NCBI RefSeq assembly: GCF_000188695.1
Contig: NW_004754924.1
Location: 693,396-710,895, forward strand
DNA: 17,500 bases
Source: Salpingoeca rosetta
Lineage: Eukaryota; Opisthokonta; Choanoflagellata; Craspedida; Salpingoecidae
Reading direction: 5' to 3'
Position numbers and translations under genes: made by a program. Numbering within the stretch: the first letter of the stretch is position 1; every line of letters starts with the position of its first letter. Positions 1-9,660 of this stretch are shown piece after piece. The notes beneath the pieces are model-generated. The model was not told the DNA's origin. It ran no database searches and saw only the letters and a list, made by a program, of their open reading frames with translations.

Positions 1-119
1 TGTGTGTGTGTGTGTGTGTGAAGGAAGCAGTGGCAGTGCAAAAGACGCGGCAAGAGTGTGTGTGTGAATGTGTGTGGTGCTCAAGAGCACGCTTTGCACT
101 GACCGGTGAATTGGCCACC
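1..119 (+). other. 5' flank of the WDR31-like gene
   Basis: It starts with a (TG)10 run (1-20) cut by the window edge, then TG-rich sequence up to the Kozak start at 120. If the TG run belongs to an intron, the gene has a further upstream exon outside the window; otherwise this is promoter or 5' UTR. Confidence 0.5.
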
Positions 120-1444
120 ATGGCTGCACGCTTTCTGCTCAGGTGGCAGCAAGTGATGGGCGGTGGCCATGGGGATCTCATCACCGCCGTCGCCCTGTGC
201 AAGGACCTTTCCCCACAAGTCAGATTAGCGTCCACGTCCCTCGATCAGGTGCGGAATGAAGTGGCAGTGGTGACAAGCTGAGATGAGGAGCACTGCTCGT
301 GACGAGGAGCACTGCTTATGAAGAGGAGCACTGCTTGTGACGACGAACACTGCCTGAGTCAGTGACCTGCTGCTATCCCAAGATGCCGCCTTGCCAAAAC
401 AACAACAACAGCAACAGCAGCAACAACAACAACAACAACAACAACAACATTGCTTGTGCACCGTTGGCTCGTGGTATTCACCTTCATCGTTCGCTTGTTT
501 TGCGTCTACAACGTGCTGGCTCGCCTGCAGAGCATCAAGGTACAGTCGCCCCTCGCGCAGGATGCCAGCTCAACCTTCACCAAGAGCTTTGACACATCCC
601 TCTTAAACGTGAGCAGTACTTGCATGCTGCTGTCTGTCAGTTTTGTTGATGCGCTGCCGTTCCCCCACCATGCGTTGCTTCTCGCTCAATCCCTCATGTC
701 ATGCGTATCGACATTATCCACATGCGTGTCTTCCTGGCCTTAGTTGCCTGAGCAACACAGCCACCACCACCACCCCTTGACACTGGGTCCCACACTCACT
801 CTTCCATCTCTTGCCATCACGGGCCCACCCGCCCGACACTAATCGACACCCCGCACGTCCAACTGCTACCTGCGTATGTATTTGCAGTCGGCCTGGTTGA
901 GCGCAGATGCGCTCGCGGTTGGAACGCGTTCAGGGGACGTCGTTCGCCTGATTGCCGGCCACGCGAGCCTGTCGGATGCACACACCATGGGCTCGCACCA
1001 GCTCGGTGTGACGGGTATGGCCGCGTTTGGCGGGTACCTCTGCACAGGATCGCGCGATGGCGAGGTCAAGTTCTGGGACCTGGCCACTCTCGTCAACACA
1101 GCATCTCTCAAAGTGCATCGCAACGTTGTACGTTCATGCGCCGCCTCCACCAACCAGCGTCACTTCTCACTGTTTGCTGCAGTCCCACGCCACCGTCAGT
1201 GTGGACTCACATTCACACACACTTTTGCGACGTTCGCTGACATTCACTTGGCGCGCGCACACACACACGCACACACATGTACGCGTAGGTGACGGCGATT
1301 GCGCCAATGGGCCCGAATTTGTTCTGTCAGTCGAGTGAAGACAAGAGCCTGCGCGTGTGGGATGTGCGAACAGGAAGCGTCGCTGTTCAGTTCCCAAAGC
1401 AGCAGTACATACTGGTATCGTTTATTCTTACCAACGCGCACCGC

Positions 1445-1515
<71 letters not shown>

Positions 1516-2020
1516 CTGCTGCTGCTGCTGTTGCTTGCTGGTTGTTGTTTGTTGTGTTGGTGAGCCGAGGTATTGTGCCGTGTTGTCTCATCCGATATCA
1601 TGCTGTTGTTCCGGCGCTGCAGACGAGCTGTGCTGTTGCTGGTGGTGGACGTGACAATGCCCACTTGATTGTCACGGGTTCCTCCGGTGGCGGTAACCAG
1701 ATGCAGGGCGCGCTGCTCACGGTAAGCACGACAGAAGCCACCACAATCACGCTGCACGCGAGCGTACGTGCGAGCGCATGTGTGTGTGTGTGCGTGTGCG
1801 TGCGTGTGTGCGTGTGTGTAATGATGATGATGGTGGTGGTGGTGGTGGTGGTGAGCGTCGAATCTTGGAATCCGTTGCAACTCCTTGAGAACATCGTCTT
1901 ACCTCACGCTATACCCACGTGGTGGTCTATTGAAGCTGTGGGATATTCGAACATCCGGCAAAGTCCAAGACTTCCGAGGCCACGAATCAGGCATCTCAGA
2001 TTGCTCCTTCATCAACGAGC

Positions 2021-2105
<85 letters not shown>

Positions 2106-2658
2106 GCCTGTCTGTCTGTCCGTAATCTGCGGTGCTACACGTCCTTCATTGTACTTCATTCCACCTGAATTAACCATCGACTTGCTTCTAACACGTGGCG
2201 ACGGCCATGCACCACAATGTTTTCCCGCTGACCATCTTGGTTTCGATCCAGGCTGTTTGTGTCCTGCTCCAAGGATTCAACCGTGAGGTTATGGGGCGTT
2301 GACGCACAGAGTGCTCTTGACACCATGTACTTGGAGCGGGCGCCCACGTGCTGTGACACAACACGCGATGGGTGGGGTTACGCATACACGACTCTGTGTT
2401 ATGTTGCTGAATGGCAACGCACTGATGAGCGAGCGCTTGGTCTGCTCATCCATTGACTCAGCCACTCACTCACGGCATGCACTCGCTCATCCACTTGCTC
2501 ATACATCTACTTACCTGTCCATGCCCACACTCACACCCTCGTTTGCTTTTTCATTGTGCAATTAACCACCTGACAGGCTGCTGGCGTTTGGAAACACCAA
2601 AGGCGACCTGTTTACTGCTCATGTTGACACCGCCTCTCCTGGTTTCCTCGCCACATAG
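120..2658 (+). CDS. WDR31: WDR31-like WD40 repeat protein (8 exons, 319 aa)
   Basis: Exons: 120-248, 531-608, 888-1127, 1289-1414, 1623-1721, 1936-2021, 2252-2371, 2577-2658 (TAG stop). They sum to 960 bp, all phases agree, and all introns are GT-AG. The ATG at 120 lies in an ideal Kozak context (GCCACCATGG). Visible WD-type strand ends are KFWDL, LRVWDV, TLWDI and VRLWGV; LCTGSRDGEVKFWD, RNVVTAI and QSSEDKSLRVWD match the order and spacing of animal WDR31, as does the strand after each. The protein should fold as a single beta-propeller scaffold. Animal and worm WDR31 is linked to cilia and intraflagellar transport, which I take from family knowledge. It is somewhat shorter at the N-terminus than human WDR31, so an upstream exon beyond the window cannot be excluded. 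The acceptor at 1935 (GAAG) and donor at 249 (GTGCGG) are weak. Another WD40 subfamily is possible but less likely. Confidence 0.85.
400..449 (+). repeat. CAA/CAG trinucleotide repeat in WDR31-like intron 1
   Basis: About 16 units of CAA interrupted by three CAG units. It lies inside intron 1 (249-530), about 80 bp before the acceptor. It could be read as a poly-Gln or poly-Asn tract, but the exon structure excludes it from the protein. Confidence 0.9.
1448..1530 (+). repeat. (TC)32 followed by (CTG)6 in WDR31-like intron 4
   Basis: A pure TC run (1448-1511) passes into CTG units (to 1530). On the sense strand this is a very long pyrimidine tract, about 90-175 nt upstream of the acceptor at 1622. 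Confidence 0.95.
1779..1851 (+). repeat. TG array plus ATG/GTG triplets in WDR31-like intron 5
   Basis: A degenerate (TG)n (1779-1819) changes into ATG and then GTG triplets (1820-1851). It is in the middle of intron 5 (1722-1935). Confidence 0.9.
2022..2103 (+). repeat. (GT)41 that begins exactly at the intron 6 donor of the WDR31-like gene
   Basis: Exon 6 ends at 2021 and the next 82 bases are pure GT. The first GT of the array is the 5' splice site dinucleotide. Confidence 0.95.
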
Positions 2659-2988
2659 TCCAATTCATGCCACCCTCATCAAAGAGGTGTGCCTGTGAGT
2701 GTAGTTGATGCCCGTTGGCAGGAGCAGTTGACACATTCCACCAGCGTCATTTCTCCTCTCTGTGTATATTTCTATCTCCTTCGCCCCTCGCATTGTCTGT
2801 ACACACCCAATGCGCCTTGCTGCCTTGCTGCCTCGCTGCCTCGCTTCCTTGCTTCCTTGCTCTTTTCATTGTGTTGCGATCCATTGACAATACACCTCAA
2901 CCCCCCCCCCCCCCATATCCTGCATATCCATCGCACAACACCAAAGACAAAGCACCCAGGAGACAATGCAAGTGCCTTTGTTCGCAAG
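2659..2988. other. Convergent 3' intergenic region, WDR31-like / TEX11-like
   Basis: The two genes end tail to tail 330 bp apart. The stretch holds T/C-rich sequence, GCCTCGCT/TCCTTGCT-type short repeats (about 2818-2868) and a run of 14 C (2901-2914). I see no AATAAA on either strand and no coding features. Confidence 0.6.
2901..2914. repeat. C14 homopolymer
   Basis: Fourteen consecutive C on the + strand (G14 on the other). On the TEX11-like transcript this is a G run about 75-90 nt past the stop codon, in the presumed 3' UTR or termination zone. Confidence 0.95.
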
Positions 2989-5900
2989 TCATGTGCGCGT
3001 GGCAACAATCTTGGCAAAGTTGGTGGACATGTGTGTGGAGTAGGGGCCGCGCTGTTGCACTGGAAGACATTTCAGCAGTCGCAGCGACACGGAGCACAGC
3101 GAACGCGCCATGTTGCGGTCCTGCCGTGAGAAGCACTCAATGCCTCGATTCCAAACCTGCAGCAGGCGCAGCGCAACCAGAGGGAGAGAATAAGAGACCC
3201 ATCTTTTTGCACATCAGCAATGCACAATCACCACGAAAAAGCACTACAGGCAGCACTGCGTGTATATAATGAGCTCGCCGCATAGCCCGTCACTTCCAAA
3301 GTGGAACTGCAACCACCAACCTTGATCATGACACACAAAATATCCTCAGCAGCCTGTGCATCAAGGTCAACAGCCACACAAGTTGGCAATTGGAATCAGC
3401 GCGCATGACTCAAAAAAATAGCGCGCACAGGCACACACGCACACACAATATACACACAGGCACACAGGCACATGTATACACACAGGCACATGTATACACA
3501 TACGCACATGTACACACATACACACATGCGCACACAGACAGGTATGGGTTCGCTGTGGGTACCGGCGTTGGTAGTATTGTGGCGCTTTTCTTCTCCATGT
3601 TTGTGGCCAAGGTGCGTGCAATTTCGAGTGTGGCACTGTCGTCCCCCAACTGGGCAAGGATGTCCGCAATGCTGCGGAACAGCGGCCTGTTGGGTTTGGT
3701 TGGACAATGTGGAAACAAAATGAGCCATGGGCTGAAGCATGAGACTCTATCAGCTGCACATATACATGTCAGGATGGCAAAGACGCAGCTCGATACACAT
3801 GCACACATAAAGTCGCACACAAACACAACCACAAACACACAAACAAACACACACAAGCACAAACACACACGCACACGCACACGCACACACAAACACAAAC
3901 ACAAACACAAATACAAACACAAATACAAACACAAACACAAACACGCCACCAGGGGCACGCTTCACACTGCGATCTTACGTTTTGTCTGTGAAGCTGTCCG
4001 TGTCGGTGACAATGCCTTCGTGGAGGATGCTGCGGGCAAGCTGCTTATCGCCGTGGCTCAGCGCCAGACCTGTGTCACACGACAAGCGGTGGACCTTGAC
4101 CGTAAAACCACTGCTTGCTTGGCTGCAGTTTGTGGTACAACCCCACACGCACGCCATTGTCTTCCCCTTCTCCCACAACACAAAAGGCAAGCACACGCTC
4201 TCAAACTCACCAGCTAAGATTTCGTAGCACGTGAGTGGGTTGCTGAGACCACGCGCCTCCTGCCACACCTGCAATCACACAGAGCCCGCAGTGAACCTGA
4301 GATCATAACGCGCTCAACACACACGATGCACACCAAATTGCACACTGCACATCACACGTTGCACACTACGCAATACACATCAACCACAATCACCAACTCT
4401 CCACCCCAGCACAAACACACACGTACACACACGTACACATATGGTCGCATCACCAACAACCTTGAGGAGCTCGTTGTCCTTGATGGTGAGGGCAATGTCA
4501 AACTGGAGAATGATGGCCAGGATCTTGTCGCGTTCGCGTCGTGCGGATGTGGCGGCCGGATCACCCGATGACGATGACAGCAGCGGTGCAGATGCAGACG
4601 ACGCTGTGGCTGAGCCGTCGTCGAGAATCGCCGAGCGGTACACCTCGATGGCGCGCTGGGCGTGAATTGCGTCGGCGTGCGAAGGCGTGTGTCGCTCCTT
4701 CGTGCGGCTGACATAGCACGCTGCCGCCAGTAGTGATGAGCGCGCTTTTCGCCGCCGCGCTTCGGGCTTTGACATCATGTCATCAAACTGCACGCAAGCC
4801 GAGGCGGTTGATGTGGGAGGCTTGATGAATGAGGGAAACAAGTGGGCGAGATGTGGATGTGTGTTTGGGTTTGTTTTGTACGTGTGCTCTGTGTGCGCGC
4901 GTGTGTGTGCGTGCGTGTGTGTGTGTGTGTGCTGTGGTGCTATGTGACGTGCATGCATGCAAAGTGCGTGTGCGTATGTGTTGCGGGCAAACTGCTGCAC
5001 CTGTGAGAGATACAACCTCATCTTCACGAACCTGAAAGCTCAGCTCAAACAGCGGTGCCGCAGTCCTGGGCTCCACCACACGACTCACATGTACAGCAAT
5101 GTTCCAGGCTGGCGTCATGTGCACGTGTGTATGTGTGTGGTGTGTGAGTGTGTGAGTGTGTGTGAGTGTGTGTGAGTGTGTGTGTACGTGTGTGTACGTG
5201 TGTGTGTGAGTGTACACCACACACACATACGCCACACACACATACACCACACACACACACGCACAAACGCATTTGCAAGCAACAGGCGGTGTTGTTGTGC
5301 ATGTGGGGATCATTTCAACGCAGTTTGCACGCACGTGCAATTGTTCCAAAGCAACTCACTCATCCGGGCAAACCAGTCAATGTCCAATGCCTTGTCCTCC
5401 GCGCTGTGCTTTTCCTGTTGCTGTTGTTGCTGTTGAGCGCATGATCCCTGTTGACGACACGCAGCCAGTGCTGGTTTTGGCAGACCAAGGAAGGGGTGAA
5501 TCACATGCAAGCAATGCAGACAGCAGTGCCGCAAACCTGCAGCAGAAGGGCGTACCACAAACACAAACAGAAGGGCGTACCACAAACAAAAGGGCGTACC
5601 ACACCCTCACACCCTCACCCTCACATGCACACACACACTTCCGCGCTCACACATACGCACGCACGCTCAAGCAACACGACAAACCCTGTTTGCCGGTTGA
5701 TGTCACGTCGTCCAGCAGTGACGTTGAGCTAACACCAAGAAATGTAAGCAGGCAAATGTCTTGTGTGAGAGCATGAGAAGCAAGTCACGCACCTAGGCAC
5801 ACTCTGGCACACCCTTGTCATAAGCAGTCCATGCAAACGCTAACACACACACACACACACAGCACACACAAAGCTTACACGACTGTTGGCAGGCTCTTCA

Positions 5901-7151
5901 GTTCTCGAATGATGAGTCGAAGATGGCACCTCAACAGCAACACCTGGTGTGGCGCTTTCTCCTCCACAAGCGCCTGTATGTTGTTAGCATGATTGTGAGC
6001 ATTTGACAGGTTTAAGCGATGGAGCCAGTCATGCTTGAAATCGGCGTGTAGGTGCAAATAAGCGTGTTCTTCAAAGTGTGTGCATGTTTGAGCTCGTATG
6101 CAGTGTGTGTACAAGTGTGTGCAAAAGAGAGAGAGTGTGTGTGTGCACTTGGGTTCACAACAACGCCGTGGGAGTATGTTGACTGGCATGGCCAACATCA
6201 AACAGAGTGTGCACTGCGTGGACTGCATGTGTTTGTGCTTGTACAACGGCTGCCGCAAGTCGTACCTTGAGGACAGTCCGAGCGCACTGGCGCGAAGACG
6301 CTTCGAAGCAGTCTTGAAACGCCAAGCTCAGCAGCCCCAGCTTGCTCTCTGGCCCTTGGTTCGCGCCTTCTCCTTCCTGGTGACTGATCAGTTCAAGCAG
6401 TGCCTTTCGTGCTAAGCACGGGTGCATGTTGACGATGAGGTTGCTCACAGTGAATTCGGGGACATGAAGCCATCGACAAACGCACACATACGTGCACTTA
6501 CAACGCACAAAGCAGCATGCAACCACGCACACATGCAGACTTCGCTGTGCACGAAGAAAGAAGTTGCACACGGTGGTACACAGTGGCAACTAAAGGGCAA
6601 TTGCACCCCAAGTTGCGTACAGATAGCAACACACATCAACCTCTTCCACTCACACAACTCACCGTTCTCTTCGTCCTTGGAGAGGATGTACAGGCGAAAC
6701 GAGAGGTAGGACAGGCGCAATGAGGACTGGCTGCGATCGCTGCTCCTGCTGGAGCGTGCTTGCTGCAGTGCAAGTTTGGCCTCATCAAGCCGATTGAGTC
6801 GCAGCAGACACCAGATTCGCATCGCCTGCAAGAAAGGTGGTCGGTTGCATATGGCAAGGACTCGGCTGAGTGGGTGGCGATGACGTGGGTCTGTGTGTGG
6901 CGATGAAATAGTACATGGCCGGCTGCGGATATCGTAGTCAGCACACGTTCACGCAGGTGGAAGCGTTGGCTGTGATACCCAATGTCCCTCCTCCCATAAC
7001 CACACCAACGAGCGGGATGTGGACAACAGGATGCAACATCAAACCTGCCACTGCGTCCCGTCCTCTGATGACATGCTTGTCGTGATATTTGCTGAGTTGC
7101 CGACGTTCAGAGCTTGCAGCGCTCGGTCAACGTCCTCTTCCTGTTGGTGAG

Positions 7152-7214
<63 letters not shown>

Positions 7215-8200
7215 TGCATGTGCAAACACACACGCATACACGCACAACCACACCAACACACATGTGAGCTGAGCTCCAACAAGCCAGCAGTGACATGCAC
7301 GTTGTCTGGCACGAGGGACACACTGATAGTGTTGTCACCTGAATGGCGTTGGCGGCTGCGTTCCAGAGGGCAAGGCGCACACGCTCCTGGTGCACCAACT
7401 GCTTCCACAGCTGCGCATCAACCATCTCTGTTGCAACAACACAAGCATGCAGGTTCAAGGCACGCTCCAAGTACATAGCTGCGTGCTTTCCTGTCACACA
7501 GTACCAGGTGTCAGTCGTGGCAGTGGTTGTGCAGACCACGAAGAAACGTACCTTTGAGGGATTGGATGTCTGTCGTTCGCTTTTGGTCGAGCATCGCGCT
7601 GAGCAGAAGGGTGAGTGCCGCTGTCTTGGTGTCGCTTGAATGCAGGTTCTGCTGTAGCATGTGGGCAGCTTCCAGCAGGTGCTGGCTTTCAACTTTCCTA
7701 CAATCAACATCCGCAGGGACAGTGAAGCAAGCCGTCGTCAGCAGCATCTACAGCAGCAGTGAAGACAGCAGCAGCGACATGTGTCGTGCACATACGGGTG
7801 ATCGCGAAGGGCCTGCAACATGTCCTTAACAACGTCCAAGAGCACCGTCGCGTCTGGTGGGCGTCGCAACAATGACCCCAAGCCTGTCAAATAGACACCA
7901 CAAACGCAAGTGGGATGTGAACGCATGATGTTTGTCACGGAACGGGGGTGGCGTGAAGCAGTTGGTTGTCTGTGGAAACAGGTCGGCTGGGGTGATGATG
8001 ATGCAACCTCTTCACAAAGCACAATGTATACACAGCTACGCGCACATTCGCAGCAGACATCACACACGCACAAGCACGTACACCAACACAGTCGCGCACG
8101 CACACCAGCACCGATGCGCACGCACACCAACACAGTTGCGCGCGCACACCAACACCGTTGTGCATACTCACAGCAGACATTACACACGCTAACACACACC

Positions 8201-8290
<90 letters not shown>

Positions 8291-9214
8291 CACACACACA
8301 CACACACCGTTGAGGATGGGGGCGGCGGAATCTGATGCTGTCGTGTAAATGCGTGATTTCAGGCCTAGGCTCAGTGCATACTCGGTTGGGGAGATCGCAT
8401 CGACTTCAATGGCGCTGATCAGGGCCAGAGCCTTGTCAGGTTGACCAAGCTGAAGCGTGCACCAAGACATGGCGCGAATCACCTGACACTTCTGATTCGC
8501 GTGGCTCACGTGGTTCAGGATGAGGGAGAGGGTTTCGTGTGCCAGTGTGTGCTCCTTGTGCTCCAAGCAGGTGAGTGCAGAGCGATGCATGATGGCGATG
8601 ACGCGCTCTTGGTGGCTACCAGCTTGCAGCAGAGCGGCAGCTTCTTGCAGGGTCACACGCGCCTTCTGGTATTCCTTCTGTGCAAGCGCTGCCCGCGTTC
8701 GCAGCTCCAACAGCCGGAGCCATTGTGTCTTGTTGTCATCGTGCAGCGTGCCTTGTTGTGACACTGCCCATGCAGCATCAAAGGCCTGCAGTGCTGCGCC
8801 AGAGTCGCCAAGCTTGGACCACGACGTACCCACGCCCATGCAAATCGACTGTGCAATGTATGGTATGTGTGTGTGTGGTGTGTATGATGTGTCAATGTGT
8901 GTGTGTGTGTTGTGTTGTGTGTGTGTGTGTGTGTGCGTGTGTTGTGTTGTGTGTGTGTGTGTGAGTGAGTGAGTGAGAGTGAGAGGCAGAGAGAGCGCGC
9001 GCGCACACAAAATGTGATGGCAAGTCCACCAGTGAGTTGAGGACTGCATGTGGTATCAATCACGCGGGTAATGACAGTCCAAAGCCGAGTGAGCATGTCA
9101 CACTGTAATGGTCAAAGTAACACCTGACCATTTGACTTTGTCGAACACCGTCATTGTGGCTTGGGCCATGGATCATCAGCAGGTGCATACATTCTGTTCG
9201 AACTGTTGTGTGTG

Positions 9215-9291
<77 letters not shown>

Positions 9292-9612
9292 ATGTGTGTG
9301 TGTGTGTGTGCTTGGATGTTAATGTGGTGTTTTGAGAGCGCATGTGTTAGCTGATGGGGGGTGAGTGAGTGTGTGAGTGTGTGCGTGCCAACCGTACACA
9401 CACACGCGCGTATGGTTTGGTGGAACCATACCTTGACATGTGTCTTTGCTGATTGGCAGGGTGATTGTGTGGTTCCAGAGGCGTCGAGCAGCAGAGTACA
9501 GCTCTTCTTCGCCAAGCGCTTGCTGTTTCGCATACTCTGTTGCCTTGACAGCGAGCCGAGCCTTTTCGCCGCTCTCGTCGCAATCCAGCACAGCGGAGAC
9601 GCGCTTCTCCAT
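2989..9612 (-). CDS. TEX11: TEX11/SPO22/ZIP4-like meiotic TPR protein (19 exons, about 923 aa)
   Basis: Exons from the 5' end: 9612-9406, 9102-9064, 8848-8308, 7883-7796, 7697-7552, 7490-7339, 7140-7045, 6825-6663, 6411-6266, 5973-5879, 5728-5685, 5536-5360, 5108-5032, 4787-4461, 4268-4211, 4069-3979, 3686-3563, 3353-3321, 3156-2989. They total 2772 bp with every phase consistent; animal TEX11 is about 940 aa. Family landmarks run in order: RRLWN near the N-terminus, DKALALI, LNRLDEAKLALQQA (a TPR helix pair), ARKALLELI, WFARMTWNIAV, IALTIKDNELLK, and a C-terminal VWNRGIECFSR. The family is an alpha-helical TPR scaffold (ZMM group) that promotes class I crossovers on meiotic chromosomes. Oddities are a seven-Gln run near residue 607, a Ser/Ala-rich insert in the exon at 4461-4787, and a 33-nt exon. 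Start: ATG 9612 with a good Kozak context (agccATGg). Exon 1's end (9406, or 9432 with a better donor but wrong phase), exon 2 and the 3563 donor are the least certain parts. Confidence 0.85.
3428..3540 (-). repeat. CA/TACA array in TEX11-like intron 17
   Basis: Degenerate CA repeat with interspersed ATGTATACACA units on the + strand. On the transcript it reads GU-rich and begins about 20 nt after the donor at 3562. Confidence 0.85.
3797..3943 (-). repeat. CA/CAAA compound array in TEX11-like intron 16
   Basis: CACAAA, CACG and CA units over about 150 bp. The transcript reads GUUUGU/GUGU, starting about 35 nt after the donor at 3978. Confidence 0.9.
4890..4932 (-). repeat. TG array in TEX11-like intron 13 (CA on the transcript)
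   Basis: GT/GC-GT array on the + strand inside intron 13 (5031-4788). On the sense strand it is CA-rich and lies in the 3' half of the intron. Confidence 0.85.
5123..5265. repeat. Head-to-head TG / CA arrays (inverted repeat) in TEX11-like intron 12
   Basis: TG-rich array (5123-5213) followed at once by a CA-rich array (5217-5265), meeting at GTGTACACCAC. The arms are complementary, so RNA or DNA can fold into a hairpin. On the transcript the GU arm comes first and the CA arm ends near the acceptor at 5109. Confidence 0.85.
5544..5602 (-). repeat. Three-copy minisatellite at the 3' end of TEX11-like intron 11
   Basis: AAGGGCGTACCACA repeats at about 5546, 5571 and 5590 (spacing 25 and 19). 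On the transcript each copy reads TGTGGTACGCCCTT, so it carries the pyrimidine-rich stretch used before the acceptor at 5537. Confidence 0.85.
5843..5870 (-). repeat. CA array in TEX11-like intron 10
   Basis: CA run on the + strand; on the transcript a GU array begins within about 10 nt of the donor at 5878. Confidence 0.9.
7153..7211 (-). repeat. CA array at the 3' end of TEX11-like intron 6
   Basis: About 29 CA units. On the transcript this is a GU array that ends about 12 nt before the acceptor at 7141, the opposite placement to most GU arrays in the window. Confidence 0.95.
8202..8307 (-). repeat. Long CA array that ends exactly at the intron 3 donor of the TEX11-like gene
   Basis: About 50 nearly pure CA units on the + strand. 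Exon 3 ends at 8308, so on the transcript the intron begins GUGUGU and the donor is part of the array. Confidence 0.95.
8865..8970 (-). repeat. TG array next to the intron 2 acceptor of the TEX11-like gene
   Basis: TG/TTG units on the + strand. On the transcript it is a CA array that ends about 15 nt before the acceptor at 8849. Confidence 0.9.
9208..9310 (-). repeat. TG array in TEX11-like intron 1 (CA on the transcript)
   Basis: About 50 TG units with few interruptions, in the middle and 3' half of intron 1 (9405-9103). Confidence 0.9.
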
Positions 9613-9630
9613 GGCTGTGCTGCTCGTAGT

Positions 9631-9660
9631 TGCTTGTCGTTGCTTGTCGTTGCTTGTCGT
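9631..9660. repeat. Three exact 10-bp direct repeats in the TEX11/ZIP4-like 5' leader
   Basis: TGCTTGTCGT occurs three times in perfect tandem, with a degenerate fourth copy (TGCTCGTAGT) at 9621-9630. It begins about 20 bp upstream of the start codon at 9612, so it is probably in the 5' UTR, where the transcript reads ACGACAAGCA repeated. Confidence 0.85.

Noticed and set aside
400..449. Poly-Gln/poly-Asn coding tract from the CAA/CAG repeat
   Set aside because: The repeat lies within intron 1 between a donor at 249 and an acceptor at 530 that join a WD repeat in phase.
1299..2168. 289-codon open frame with Ser-Leu and Cys-Val runs
   Set aside because: It reads through TC and GT microsatellites. 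Only its 1623-1721 part is a real exon of the WDR31-like gene.
2689..3269. Overlapping + strand open frames of 146 and 184 codons after the WDR31-like stop
   Set aside because: They have no domain features and lie antisense to the TEX11-like last exon, which has clear homology.
3252..3270. TATATAAT-like string as a TATA box
   Set aside because: It lies inside intron 18 of the TEX11-like gene, with no gene start nearby on either strand.
4980..5031. Segment reading QVQQFARN on the - strand, at first taken as the next TEX11-like exon
   Set aside because: It would need an intron of only about 31 nt, and joining 5032 directly to 4787 gives exactly the family spacing with the right phase.
5401..5440. 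CTG/CAG run (TTGCTGTTGTTGCTG) as an intronic repeat
   Set aside because: It is the coding seven-Gln stretch of TEX11-like exon 12 read on the other strand.
8041..8190. Possible CRISPR-like or regular spaced repeat (CACACCAACAC... units)
   Set aside because: Units are irregular variants of CA-rich sequence with no constant repeat or unique spacers, and the host is a eukaryote.
8189..9049. Poly-Cys/Val tail on the TEX11-like exon 3 frame and Thr/His head before it
   Set aside because: Both are translated CA/GT arrays in introns 2 and 3; good splice sites at 8849 and 8307 exclude them.
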